Shown piece by piece: positions 25,622-34,110 of a stretch of 51,713 nt of DNA. Numbering within the stretch: the first letter of the stretch is position 1; each line of letters opens with the position of its first letter. Position numbers and translations under genes: made by a program. This DNA comes from Aquificaceae bacterium (GTDB lineage Bacteria > Aquificota > Aquificia > Aquificales > Aquificaceae), in NCBI GenBank assembly GCA_026414575.1, contig JAOAIS010000049.1, forward strand, positions 1-51,713, read 5' to 3'. The notes under the pieces are model-generated. The model worked only from the letters and a program-made list of their open reading frames with translations. It did no database searches and had not been told where the DNA came from.

Positions 25622-26296
25622 ATGCTCCTGAACCTTGAAGTGAGAACACAGCTGAAAGACATATTCTCGAAGGAATTAAAAGAGCCGGTGAGCCTCAAGC
25701 TTTTTTCTCAGGCTATAGGCTGTGAGACCTGTCATATTGCGGAAGGTCTCCTCAAAGAGCTTGTAGAAACAGACCCAGAAAGAATAAAGCTGGAAGTATA
25801 CTCGCCCCTTGTGGACAAAGAGATAAGCCAGAGGTATGGCGTGGACAGGGTGCCCACCATAGTAATAGAAGGAGACAGCGATTATGGCATAAGATACATA
25901 GGCCTACCTGCGGGTCTTGAGTTTACTACCCTTGTGCAGGGTATAGTGCAGGTCTCCAAGAGGGAGCCAAGGCTCTCCGAGAAAACGCTGGAACTCCTCA
26001 AAGGTGTTGATATTCCTATGGAAATAATGGTCTTTGTCACTACCTCCTGCGGATACTGTCCATCTGCCGCCATAACAGCCATGAACTTTGCCATGGCAAG
26101 CGACTACATAAAAGCCTTAATCGTAGATGCCAGCGAGAACATGGACCTGGCCGAAAGGTTTCAGGTAGTGGGTGTTCCCAAGATAGTGATAAACAGGGGC
26201 GTTGCGGAGTTTGTGGGTGCTCAGCCCGAGAACAACTTCTTGGGTTACATCCTATCTGCCTACGAAAAAATGAGGAGAGAAAATGGACAGGCTTGA
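25622..26296 (+). CDS. Protein disulfide oxidoreductase (tandem glutaredoxin-like fold)
   Basis: A 224-residue PDO of the type found in hyperthermophiles, where it forms or isomerises disulfides in intracellular proteins. Two thioredoxin-fold units are visible. The N-terminal one has CETC (34-37) and a cis-Pro loop DRVPTIV. The C-terminal one has CGYC (143-146) and GVPKIV. The first site is atypical, while CGYC resembles the active C-terminal site of known PDOs. It heads a three-gene operon, overlapping the TPR gene by 14 bases. Presence of a PDO supports a thermophilic host with disulfide-stabilised cytosolic proteins. Confidence 0.92.
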   Translation: MLLNLEVRTQLKDIFSKELKEPVSLKLFSQAIGCETCHIAEGLLKELVETDPERIKLEVYSPLVDKEISQRYGVDRVPTIVIEGDSDYGIRYIGLPAGLEFTTLVQGIVQVSKREPRLSEKTLELLKGVDIPMEIMVFVTTSCGYCPSAAITAMNFAMASDYIKALIVDASENMDLAERFQVVGVPKIVINRGVAEFVGAQPENNFLGYILSAYEKMRRENGQA

Positions 26297-26606
26297 ATAC
26301 TTTAAAAACCTTCTTGAGAAATCCCCCAACAATCCCATGCTCAACTACTCTCTTGCCCTCGAGTATTACAAGCTGGGCAACTACCAGAAGACGGTAGAAT
26401 ACATGACCGCATACCTAAGCCTAAAAGAAGACGAAGGTGCTGGCTACAGAGTGCTCGCACAATGCTATGAAGAGCTTGGAGAATATCAAAAGGCTATAGA
26501 GGCACTCCAGGAAGGTATACAAAAGGCTACAAAACACAACCACCCCAGCATGGTAGAGGAGTTCAAAACTTGGATAGAACGGCTACAACACTTGCAATCC
26601 TTTTAG
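26283..26606 (+). CDS. Small TPR protein
   Basis: This 107-residue protein consists of about two and a half tetratricopeptide repeats (NPMLNYSLALEYYKLGNYQK, GAGYRVLAQCYEELGEYQKA) and has no signal peptide. It presumably acts as a protein-protein adaptor. It overlaps the PDO gene at its start and the DUF3108 gene at its end (37 bases), so the three are almost certainly one transcript. Confidence 0.8.
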   Translation: MDRLEYFKNLLEKSPNNPMLNYSLALEYYKLGNYQKTVEYMTAYLSLKEDEGAGYRVLAQCYEELGEYQKAIEALQEGIQKATKHNHPSMVEEFKTWIERLQHLQSF

Positions 26607-27331
26607 CCCTTCTTTCCCTTTCCTTTGCCGGAGAACTAAAAGCCTGTTACAGGGCCTATTTACTTTTTTTACCCGTGGCGGAAACGTGCATAAGCTACAA
26701 AAGGGAAACAAACCTACTAAAAGCCAGCAGCTTTGTGCGCACTATCAATGTGGGAAAGCTGGTAAAAAGGGTTTATAACAAGGGAAGTGCCACGGTAGAA
26801 CTTCCAGAACTCAGGCCAAAGCACTTTGTTTACTACCAAGAAGAGGGTGAATTCAAAAGGTATCAGGAGTATAACTTTGGAAATGGCAGGATAAAGACCA
26901 CCGAAATACATTATGTAAAGCTTAGCAATGATGTAGAAAGGAAAGAAGAAAGAGAGTACGAATATAAAGGTTTTGTTGACCCATACACCGCCAGCCTTTT
27001 GCTTTACAGAGACAGCGCAAGGCTTGAGCAAGGAACCATAAAGATGTTTTATGATGACAAAGAGTACCTACTGCCCTATGGTGTCAAGGGTAGGGAGAGA
27101 CTGGAAACTCCTGCTGGCAACTTCATCACGAGGAAAGTGGAGGTATACCCAAACATAGAAACAAAGGGCCTCCTCAAGCCCAAAGGCGTATGGTACCTGT
27201 GGATAGATGAAGAAACTCACATACCGGTAAGAATGGAACTTAAGTTTGTAATAGGTTCAGCTATCGCCAAGCTTGAAAAGCTCGAAGGTGACACAAGAAT
27301 GCTTGAAAACCTTTTGAACGCAAAAAGGTAG
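26570..27331 (+). CDS. Exported DUF3108 family protein
   Basis: A 253-residue protein beginning at a TTG (26570) with GAGGAG upstream. The N-terminus TTLAILLALLSLSFAG is a Sec signal. The mature part is a beta-rich envelope protein, and TPAGNFITRKVEVYP followed by VWYLWIDEETHIPVRME fits DUF3108. Such proteins often accompany outer-membrane or lipopolysaccharide genes. Two cysteines near the N-terminus (ELKACYRA, AETCISYK) could pair, and the PDO in the same operon is cytosolic, so a direct link is uncertain. A GC hairpin starts at its stop codon. Confidence 0.75.
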   Translation: MDRTATTLAILLALLSLSFAGELKACYRAYLLFLPVAETCISYKRETNLLKASSFVRTINVGKLVKRVYNKGSATVELPELRPKHFVYYQEEGEFKRYQEYNFGNGRIKTTEIHYVKLSNDVERKEEREYEYKGFVDPYTASLLLYRDSARLEQGTIKMFYDDKEYLLPYGVKGRERLETPAGNFITRKVEVYPNIETKGLLKPKGVWYLWIDEETHIPVRMELKFVIGSAIAKLEKLEGDTRMLENLLNAKR

Positions 27332-27345
27332 GGGGCAAAGCCCCC
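27331..27345. terminator. Bidirectional GC hairpin terminator
   Basis: GGGGGC (27331-27336) pairs with GCCCCC (27340-27345) around a 3-base loop, between convergent genes. It starts at the last base of the DUF3108 stop codon. On the minus strand a short T-run (CTTTTTG) follows. It probably terminates both transcripts. Confidence 0.55.
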
Positions 27346-27355
27346 CATTTGGAGA

Positions 27356-27547
27356 TTACTTCTTCTCCTCTTTCTTTTCTCCCTTCTTTTCCTCTTTCTT
27401 CTCTTTCTTTTCCTGCTTCTTCTCCTCTTTCTTTTCCTGCTTTTGCTCCTGCTTCTGCTCCTGCTTTGCAGGCTGCTGCTGTGCCTGTTGTGCCATTACG
27501 GCACCGGTGAATCCTACTGCAAGTAGTAGTGCGAGTAGCTTCCTCAT
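27356..27547 (-). CDS. Small exported Lys/Glu/Gln-rich repetitive peptide
   Basis: A 63-residue product with a clear Sec signal (MRKLLALLLAVGFTGAVMA, cleaved at AQQ). The mature part of about 43 residues is almost only Gln, Lys and Glu, in a degenerate KQEQ/KKEE/KKGE repeat. It should be highly charged and either disordered or a single alpha helix. TAAGGAGGTG stands before the ATG, a strong ribosome-binding site, so the gene is real despite its composition. The coding strand shows matching low-complexity purine runs, prone to slippage. Function is unknown; a periplasmic chaperone-like, metal-buffering or spacer role are guesses. Confidence 0.75.
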   Translation of the reverse strand: MRKLLALLLAVGFTGAVMAQQAQQQPAKQEQKQEQKQEKKEEKKQEKKEKKEEKKGEKKEEKK

Positions 27548-27615
27548 GTTTACACCTCCTTAAAAGTTTTAGTATTTAACATGATAACACGGAAAAATGA
27601 AAATTTCATTAAAAC

Positions 27616-28464
27616 TCATGCCATCTGCCTTACCAAAAATAGAATTGCCTGATAAAAGAGAGCCAGCGCGCCCATCACATAATAGAATTTGTGATGATGC
27701 TCCACGACCCGCACAAGGGCGCAAGAAAGTCCCATGAAGAAAACTGAAAGGAGAAGATTTACTACGCCTACCACATAACCTCTTGTGGGAAACTCTCTCT
27801 CTTTGGGCATGACCATATTCAGACTGAGCCTGTAGGTATCAAAATCGGTAGAAAAAGTCTTACCTTCTTTCTGAGTCAAAAGGGAACCCTTCTCAAAAAG
27901 AATCTCCTCTCCCTTAACCTCAGCCCCTTTGGCTATAACCACACCCTCCTGAAACTTGAAGAAAACTCCTCCAAGGCTGTTGCCCTCCCTTTTTTCCACA
28001 TACAGGGTAAACTGCCCAAAAGTATGAAAGCTCCTTATTGGCACCGATGTGATTATAAGAGCATAATACCTTAGCGTTAACTGTCTTCTCATGTGGCCTA
28101 TATCCTCTTCCCTGAGTGTAAAAAAAGTCAAAAACAAAGACACAAAAACTGGAAGGGTTAAGAAAAGACTTTTAACATAAAAGCTTTTGGGATCTATGCC
28201 AAAAGCCTGAACAACTTGCAGTTTTTTGTTCTCCTTAAGCTCAAAAAGGTTAATAGAGAAGGACAAAAAGATAGCCATGGGAAGCATGAAGGAAAAGTAG
28301 TAAAAAAACCAGAGAAAAAGAAAAGGGAGAGAGTCTTCAAGAGGCAACTGAAACATTATCTGGTCAAACCTGAATATTTGAAAAAGAAGGAGAAGAATGG
28401 TTAGCGTAGAACTTATAAAAAGGGATAATTTAAGGGATTTCCAAAAAAACCAACGAAAAATCAT
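27616..28464 (-). CDS. LptF/LptG family permease
   Basis: A 282-residue membrane protein of the YjgP/YjgQ (LptF/LptG) family, which with LptB and LptC extracts lipopolysaccharide from the inner membrane. The N-terminal membrane helices carry a typical block, LFELKENKKLQVVQAFGIDP, followed by a periplasmic beta-jellyroll region (about 130-225) and C-terminal helices. It is shorter than the usual ~350 residues, and only about two helices remain after the jellyroll, as though the C-terminus is reduced. It overlaps the upstream TPR gene by ATGA. Confidence 0.83.
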   Translation of the reverse strand: MIFRWFFWKSLKLSLFISSTLTILLLLFQIFRFDQIMFQLPLEDSLPFLFLWFFYYFSFMLPMAIFLSFSINLFELKENKKLQVVQAFGIDPKSFYVKSLFLTLPVFVSLFLTFFTLREEDIGHMRRQLTLRYYALIITSVPIRSFHTFGQFTLYVEKREGNSLGGVFFKFQEGVVIAKGAEVKGEEILFEKGSLLTQKEGKTFSTDFDTYRLSLNMVMPKEREFPTRGYVVGVVNLLLSVFFMGLSCALVRVVEHHHKFYYVMGALALFYQAILFLVRQMA

Positions 28465-30098
28465 TTAGCCTTAAGCTTATTTTTTAGCCTTTCCTTCTGG
28501 TTTGGTTCCCCTCTTTTGCCAGCCATAAGCAATTCGTAGGCTTTTTTGTAGTATTCCTGAGCCTCCTTCTCTCTTCCCAGCTTGGACAACACATCACCCA
28601 TGTGCTCGTAAAGGACGGGATCCTCCTTTTCCTTCTCGAGGGCTTTTAGAAGCAGTTCGTAGGCTTTTCTGTAGTCCTCTCTATAGTAGAAAACCCATGC
28701 CATGCTATCTATGTAAGCAGGATTTTCTGGCTCCTTCTCAAGGGCCCTTCTTATGAGGGACTCTGCCTCATCCAGCCTTGTGCCCCCGTACCACAAAAGC
28801 AAAGAATATCCAAGATGATTTAAAAGCTCGTGGTCATTGGGGCTAAGCTCAAGGGCTTTTCGCAAGTCATGCTCCGCAGACACTATCCTTCCCATCCTAT
28901 CGTAGACTACAGCCCTCAGAAAATAACCCCTGTGGTCCTTCGGGTTTATGTGGATAGCCTTCTCTATAAAACCAAGAGCCCTCTCGTGGTCATCCGTCTC
29001 GCTAAGGAGATTGCCCATGAGTAGGTTAAGTTGGTAGCTATTTGGCTCCAAAGAAAGACCAAGCCTAAGGAGCTCCTCCGCTTTCTTGTACTCCTTTTTG
29101 TCCGTGTAGATACCTGCCAACCTTTCAATAATTCTTGGATTATTACCAAGCCTTTTTTGCAAGTCTAAATAAATGCTGAGGGCCTTATCGGTTTCCTTGA
29201 GTATTTCGAGAAGCATGGCGTAGGTGTAAGCCACATCTGGATTTCCAGGATTATCTGCATAGAGCCTCTCTAAGATTCTCCTTGCTTCCAAGTTTTCCCC
29301 AACCCTTATAAGCACAAGGCTATACTGGTAAAGATAAGCACCATCTGGGTATAGTTCTGATAGTCTTCTGTAAACCTCCTTGGCCTCCTCGTACCTTCCT
29401 GTGATAGTGTATAGATTGCCAAGCCTTTCGAGAGCACTCCTGTTTTCTGGGTCTTGCTTGAGTATATCCTTATAAAGACTTTCCGCTCTTGAGTACTCTC
29501 CTCCCTGCTCGTAAATGCTACCAAGGGTTATAAATCCGGCTTCAAAGGTAGAGCTGGCTTTTAGAGATTTTTCTAAAAGTTCTATGGCTTCCTGCTGTCT
29601 GCCCTGGGAGAGAGCTATGCGGGCAAGCATAAAATAGGGAAGTGGATTTTCTGGGCTCACCCTTGCAAGATTCTGCAAGACGCTGGTAGCCTTCAAAAGC
29701 TCACCCCTTTTTAAATACTCCTCCGCCAAAAAGACCATTATTTCCTTTGAGTTAGGATTTTTGGAGTAGCCCTCTTCAAGCATCCTAAAAGCCTTCTCAG
29801 GCTCTTTCCTGATTATGTACACGCTGTGAAGCGCCAGATATGGCTCTGGTAAGTCTGGATGTCTTAATTTAAAATCTTTGGCTATTTTAAGGGCTTTTTC
29901 CATTTTCTTGAGAGCTATCTCCAATCTGACGGTATCCACATAAAGGGTTGGCGTAGGAGACCTTTCAAGAGCCCTCAGACAATGGATCTCCGCCCGCGCA
30001 GGCTCCTTGTCTTGATAAAGCCTGCAAAGAATGTAATCACTGTAAGGGTTGTAAGCAAGAGCTAAGCTAGTAAAAAGTAATAGTAGTATGGCCCTCAC
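28461..30098 (-). CDS. Exported TPR-repeat protein
   Basis: A 545-residue protein starting at a GTG that overlaps the upstream stop (GTGA). A Sec signal (MRAILLLLFTSLALA) is followed by at least twelve tandem tetratricopeptide repeats covering nearly the whole chain, for example ENPLPYFMLARIALSQGRQQ and DHELLNHLGYSLLLWYGG. It is a periplasmic or outer-membrane-associated scaffold. Coupling to the LptF-like gene suggests an envelope-assembly role, which is inference. Confidence 0.88.
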   Translation of the reverse strand: MRAILLLLFTSLALAYNPYSDYILCRLYQDKEPARAEIHCLRALERSPTPTLYVDTVRLEIALKKMEKALKIAKDFKLRHPDLPEPYLALHSVYIIRKEPEKAFRMLEEGYSKNPNSKEIMVFLAEEYLKRGELLKATSVLQNLARVSPENPLPYFMLARIALSQGRQQEAIELLEKSLKASSTFEAGFITLGSIYEQGGEYSRAESLYKDILKQDPENRSALERLGNLYTITGRYEEAKEVYRRLSELYPDGAYLYQYSLVLIRVGENLEARRILERLYADNPGNPDVAYTYAMLLEILKETDKALSIYLDLQKRLGNNPRIIERLAGIYTDKKEYKKAEELLRLGLSLEPNSYQLNLLMGNLLSETDDHERALGFIEKAIHINPKDHRGYFLRAVVYDRMGRIVSAEHDLRKALELSPNDHELLNHLGYSLLLWYGGTRLDEAESLIRRALEKEPENPAYIDSMAWVFYYREDYRKAYELLLKALEKEKEDPVLYEHMGDVLSKLGREKEAQEYYKKAYELLMAGKRGEPNQKERLKNKLKAK

Positions 30099-30973
30099 TC
30101 TCCGCTCCTGTGGATAAGCATTGGGACTTCCAGCGTCCTGACCAGCTCAGAGGATGTGCTTCCAAGAAGAACCCTTTTAAGACCAGAGAGTCCCCTGCTT
30201 CCAAGAACCACGAGGTCTATACCCATTTGCTCCTTAAGAAACCTCTTAATACCATCCGCCGGGGATCTGTCGTCAATAACAAGGGACTCCGCATCAAAAC
30301 CCTCGCCCCTTAATTTCTCTTCCATATCCCTCATATGTTTAGCCTTCTCTTCCCTGTATTTTTCGCTCAGCACATCCCTTATACCCTCTACCACAGGTAT
30401 TTCTATGGTCTCTTCCACATGAAGGATGATTAACTTTGGCATGAATGGTCTGAAAAGTTCAAGAGTAAACCCCAAAGCCCTCCTTGCATGTTCTGAAAAG
30501 TCATAAGCCACAAGCACCTTTTTTATACTCTGTGGCTCTTTCCCCTTAAGAACAAAAACGGGCTTACGAGAATATTTGACCACCTTCTCGGTGGTAGAAC
30601 CTATAAGTATTCTCTCCACAAGCCCCTTTTTATGACTACCCATAAAAAGCAGGTCAAAGGCCTCTTCCTTTTCAAGAATAATCTCTGCAGGCTCCCCCAC
30701 CTCTACAGAAACATCAACCTGCAGGGGCTTGAGAAACTCCGCAAGGCCCATCATCTTTTCCTTTGACTCTTCCTTCTTTCTTTCCTGCAACTCTGTGAGG
30801 ATTTGCAGGTCTATGGCACTCATACCAAAACTTTCAGGGTATGGAAGGTAAAGAACTGGGGAAACAGTATGCAGAAGTGTTATGCCCGCCCTGTGGGGTT
30901 CGGCGATAACCTTGACAAACCTTAGCAGTGGGTTTGTTATCTCTGTAAAGTCAACGGGAACAAGAAATCTCAT
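30095..30973 (-). CDS. Tandem universal stress protein
   Basis: A 292-residue protein with two UspA domains, each opening with a beta strand and Asp (FLVPVDFTE, VLVAYDFSE). The second ends in a full ATP-binding pattern G-2x-G-9x-G-S (GSRGLSGLKRVLLGST). In the first (GSHKKGLVERILIGST) the second glycine is Lys, so nucleotide binding may be confined to the C-terminal domain. It is coupled to the TPR gene downstream and lies 20 bases after the suhB-like gene. Confidence 0.92.
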   Translation of the reverse strand: MRFLVPVDFTEITNPLLRFVKVIAEPHRAGITLLHTVSPVLYLPYPESFGMSAIDLQILTELQERKKEESKEKMMGLAEFLKPLQVDVSVEVGEPAEIILEKEEAFDLLFMGSHKKGLVERILIGSTTEKVVKYSRKPVFVLKGKEPQSIKKVLVAYDFSEHARRALGFTLELFRPFMPKLIILHVEETIEIPVVEGIRDVLSEKYREEKAKHMRDMEEKLRGEGFDAESLVIDDRSPADGIKRFLKEQMGIDLVVLGSRGLSGLKRVLLGSTSSELVRTLEVPMLIHRSGE

Positions 30974-30993
30974 GACTACCTCCCTTTTCCCTT

Positions 30994-31794
30994 CTAAAGG
31001 GTAAGCTCATTAAATTCCTCCAGGTTTAACTTAACAATACTCTCTATAAAAGGATAGCAAAGGTGGTTGCCCGCATAAACATCCGTAGCCATAGAAAAAC
31101 CCTTTGTAAGCGACACAAGGGCTCCGGCCTCCTTTGCCACAAGGGCACCTGCCACCACATCCCAAGGGTTTAGCTCAAACTCAAGAAGACCATCAAACAC
31201 ACCTTCTGCCAAAAGACAAAGATCTACTGCGGCGGCACCTGGTCTTCTCATAGCACCTACCTTATCGAAAATCTCTTTAAAGATGCTCCAGTAAGAGTCA
31301 AGGCTTCTTTTTGCCCTCGAAGGATATCCGTAAGACACATAGCATTCCTTGAGCTGATTTTTTTGTTTTACTTCTATTCTTTTACCGTTCTTGAAAGCAC
31401 CACCGCCAGCAACAGCCCAGTATAGGCTATCAAAAAGGGGTGTATAAACTGCACCAACAACAGGAAAGCCCTTGTAGAGAAGCCCCACAGAGGTGCCAAA
31501 GATAGGAAAGCCCGCCACATAGTTTTTGGTGCCATCCAGCGGGTCAATGTACCATACATACTCGCCGTCACCTAAGCCACCGTCCTCTTCCCCCACCACC
31601 CTGTGGTCTGGCAAGTATTTCTGTATATGCTCCCTTATCCTTTCTTCGGAAAGCTTGTCTGCAAGACTGTATATATCCTTGTCTCCCTTCTCCATTACAG
31701 TGTTGTCTTCTCTCTTGTAGAATTCCTTTAGAACAAACCCACCAAGGACCGCAGATTCTTTCGCCACCTTCAGAAAAAGCTCTATGTTATGCAT
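30994..31794 (-). CDS. suhB: Inositol monophosphatase family phosphatase
   Basis: A 266-residue Mg-dependent, Li-sensitive-type phosphatase. Motif A is present as VGEEDGG and YIDPLDGTKNYVAGFP, motif B as NPWDVVAGALVAKEAGA. Candidate activities are inositol-1-phosphatase, fructose-1,6-bisphosphatase or 3'-phosphoadenosine phosphatase; the sequence alone does not decide. The start overlaps pgk by 8 bases, and the link to a glycolytic/gluconeogenic gene makes an FBPase role worth considering. Confidence 0.88.
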   Translation of the reverse strand: MHNIELFLKVAKESAVLGGFVLKEFYKREDNTVMEKGDKDIYSLADKLSEERIREHIQKYLPDHRVVGEEDGGLGDGEYVWYIDPLDGTKNYVAGFPIFGTSVGLLYKGFPVVGAVYTPLFDSLYWAVAGGGAFKNGKRIEVKQKNQLKECYVSYGYPSRAKRSLDSYWSIFKEIFDKVGAMRRPGAAAVDLCLLAEGVFDGLLEFELNPWDVVAGALVAKEAGALVSLTKGFSMATDVYAGNHLCYPFIESIVKLNLEEFNELTL

Positions 31795-32977
31795 CGTCCA
31801 AAACTTCTATGCAGGGTAGACTATTTCCCTCAAGAAGCTCAAGAAAGGCGCCTCCACCGGTAGAGACAAAATCTATAGCGTTGTATACACCAGCCCTGTG
31901 TATGGCATGGTCCGTGTCTCCACCGCCCGCTATGGTAAGGGCAGGAGACTGGGCAAGCAATCTTGCGGTCTCGTAAGTGCCATCCTTGAACCTATCCAAC
32001 TCAAAAACACCCATGGGACCGTTCCACACTATGGTCTGGGCGCCGGCGGTTATTTCCCTAAGAAGCGTCACGGACACTGGTCCTATGTCAAGACCCATCC
32101 AGCCCTCTGGTATTTCCTGCCACGGCACAACCCTTGTGGGTGTGTTGTCGGACATTTCCTTGCCCACAACAAAGTCTACCGGCAGATAAAGGCTCACATC
32201 CAGCTTCTTGGCTATTTCCACTATATCCATTGCAGTTTTCAAAAGCTCTTCTTCCACCAAGGAACTACCCACCCTATAACCCATAGCCCTTATAAAAGTA
32301 AAAGCCATGGCACCACCTATAAAGAGCTTGTCCACCCTCTTTAGGAGGTTCTTTATGATACCCAGCTTGGAGGAGACCTTTGCACCTCCTATGATGGCAA
32401 CCACTGGTCTTTGGGGGTTTACCATTGCCCTTTCAAAGTAGCTTATTTCCTTCTCAAGAAGAAAGCCCATGACCGCAGGCTTTAGTATTTGAGGCACAAG
32501 GTATACGGAGGCGTGTTTTCTGTGACATGTGCCAAAGGCATCGCTCACATAGACCTCTCCAAGCCTTGCCAAGGCTTTAGCAAAATCCTCGTTACCCTTG
32601 CTTTCGCCTTCATGAAACCTAAGATTTTCCAAAAGCACAACATCTCCATCTCTCATGCTGTAGACTTCCCTTTCCACCTCCTCACCCACACAGTCTGGGA
32701 GCATTCTTACATCACGACCTATGTGGCGGGAAAGCCTCTTGGCAATAGGTGCAAGACTAAACTTCTCGTCTCTCCCCTTTGGTCTTCCAAGATGGGATGC
32801 AAGCACTATTTTAGCTTTGGCATCTAAAAGGTACTCTATGGTGGGGAGGCTTGCCCTTATTCTCGTATCGTCCTCGATATTGCCAAGCTCATCCATGGGC
32901 ACATTAAAATCTACCCTTACCAAAACCCTCTTGCCCTTAAGCTCCACATCCCTAAGAGTTTTTTTCCTAAAGGCCAT
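31787..32977 (-). CDS. pgk: Phosphoglycerate kinase
   Basis: A 396-residue enzyme interconverting 1,3-bisphosphoglycerate and 3-phosphoglycerate with ADP/ATP; in an autotroph it works mainly towards gluconeogenesis. Signatures are RVLVRVDFNVPMD near the N-terminus, SHLGRPKG, the hinge LLEKEISYFE, GGAKVSSKLG and the nucleotide-binding STGGGAFLELLEG. Full length. It lies within a run of unrelated housekeeping genes rather than with gap or tpiA. Confidence 0.97.
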   Translation of the reverse strand: MAFRKKTLRDVELKGKRVLVRVDFNVPMDELGNIEDDTRIRASLPTIEYLLDAKAKIVLASHLGRPKGRDEKFSLAPIAKRLSRHIGRDVRMLPDCVGEEVEREVYSMRDGDVVLLENLRFHEGESKGNEDFAKALARLGEVYVSDAFGTCHRKHASVYLVPQILKPAVMGFLLEKEISYFERAMVNPQRPVVAIIGGAKVSSKLGIIKNLLKRVDKLFIGGAMAFTFIRAMGYRVGSSLVEEELLKTAMDIVEIAKKLDVSLYLPVDFVVGKEMSDNTPTRVVPWQEIPEGWMGLDIGPVSVTLLREITAGAQTIVWNGPMGVFELDRFKDGTYETARLLAQSPALTIAGGGDTDHAIHRAGVYNAIDFVSTGGGAFLELLEGNSLPCIEVLDDA

Positions 32978-32987
32978 GGCATCCTCC

Positions 32988-33320
32988 CTAAAAATCTAGG
33001 TCTATATCCTCATCGTCAAACTCAGGATTCTCATTCGTTTCAAAAACTCCTCTAAGATTTAGGGCAAGCCTTTTAAGGTTCTCAAGGAAAAACACCACAT
33101 CTTCGTAAATCTCCAGAAGGGTCTTGTACCTAACCATGTCCTCGTAGCTAAGCTTTTTTGTTTTCAAAAGCTTCTTTATGGCTATCTTTGAGATAAAGGC
33201 TCTTGAGTACTTTTCCTGCCATTCTTTCCAAAATTCTTGACTGCTTACAGGCGATTTCACTATGAAAAATTCAAGGTTGGACAGCTCCTCTATTAGGTTA
33301 AGGTCAAGGGTGTTTTTCAC
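32988..33320 (-). CDS. Hypothetical protein, acidic C-terminus
   Basis: A 110-residue protein starting at a GTG (33318-33320) with AGGAGGT upstream. It is mostly alpha-helical, lacks cysteines and signal peptide, and ends in a strongly acidic tail (DDEDIDLDF). I do not recognise a family. It sits 20 bases after trpC and 10 bases before pgk, so it is co-transcribed with them. Confidence 0.65.
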   Translation of the reverse strand: MKNTLDLNLIEELSNLEFFIVKSPVSSQEFWKEWQEKYSRAFISKIAIKKLLKTKKLSYEDMVRYKTLLEIYEDVVFFLENLKRLALNLRGVFETNENPEFDDEDIDLDF

Positions 33321-33340
33321 GGCTTACCTCCTGCTGAAAA

Positions 33341-34105
33341 TTATAAACCAATAAGTTCTCTTAGTTTTTTAGCTGGGTCTTGGCTTTTCATGAGACTCGT
33401 CCCCACTAAAAAAGCGTCCACGCCGACGCCCTCAAGCCTATCAACTTGCTCCCTATTCTCTATACCACTCTCCGCTATGACAAACTCCGCACCCATGGAC
33501 TTTAGCTCCGGAGCAAGTCTTTCCGAAAGACTCACATCCACCTTGAGAGTGTCCAAATCCCTGTTGTTTATGCCTATTATCCTTGCACCACACTTCAAGG
33601 CTCTCTCCGCCTCCTTTAGGCTAAAGACCTCCGCAATATAAGAAAGACCAAGCTCTTTAGTATACTCGAGCAAATCAGCAAGAAGTGCATCCTCTAATAT
33701 TCTCACTATTAGCAGAACCGCATCTGCGCCGTAGGCCTTTGCCTCAAGAATCTGTACTGGATGTATGATAAAGTCTTTCCTCAGAAGGGGTAGTCCTGTG
33801 CTTTTTCTTACACCAAAAAGGTCCTGAAGGTTACCACCAAAGAATCTTCTATCCGTAAGCACGGATATTGCAACGGCACCAGCCTCTTCATAGAGTTTTG
33901 CCTGCTCTACCGCCGATACATCCCTTATAAAACCCTCGGAGGGTGAAGCCCTCTTGACCTCGGCGATTATCCTTGGACCCTTTGCGGAAAGCGCCTTTTT
34001 GAAAGAATAGGACTCTTCCCTCAGAAAAGCCCTTTCCTCAAGCTCTTTGATATAATCTCTGGAGGTGTTTATTTCACTTCTCTTGTTCTCTAAGATTAGT
34101 TCCAA
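33341..34105 (-). CDS. trpC: Indole-3-glycerol phosphate synthase
   Basis: A 254-residue TIM-barrel enzyme that closes the ring of CdRP to indole-3-glycerol phosphate in tryptophan synthesis. Signatures are IIAEVKRASPSEGFI (catalytic Lys), LLRKDFIIHPVQILEAKAYGADAVLL and the phosphate-binding IAESGIENREQV. The likely start is a TTG at 34105, five bases after the TusA-DUF3343 stop, with AGGGG nearby. No other trp genes are in the window. Confidence 0.95.
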   Translation of the reverse strand: MELILENKRSEINTSRDYIKELEERAFLREESYSFKKALSAKGPRIIAEVKRASPSEGFIRDVSAVEQAKLYEEAGAVAISVLTDRRFFGGNLQDLFGVRKSTGLPLLRKDFIIHPVQILEAKAYGADAVLLIVRILEDALLADLLEYTKELGLSYIAEVFSLKEAERALKCGARIIGINNRDLDTLKVDVSLSERLAPELKSMGAEFVIAESGIENREQVDRLEGVGVDAFLVGTSLMKSQDPAKKLRELIGL

Positions 34106-34110
34106 AACCC

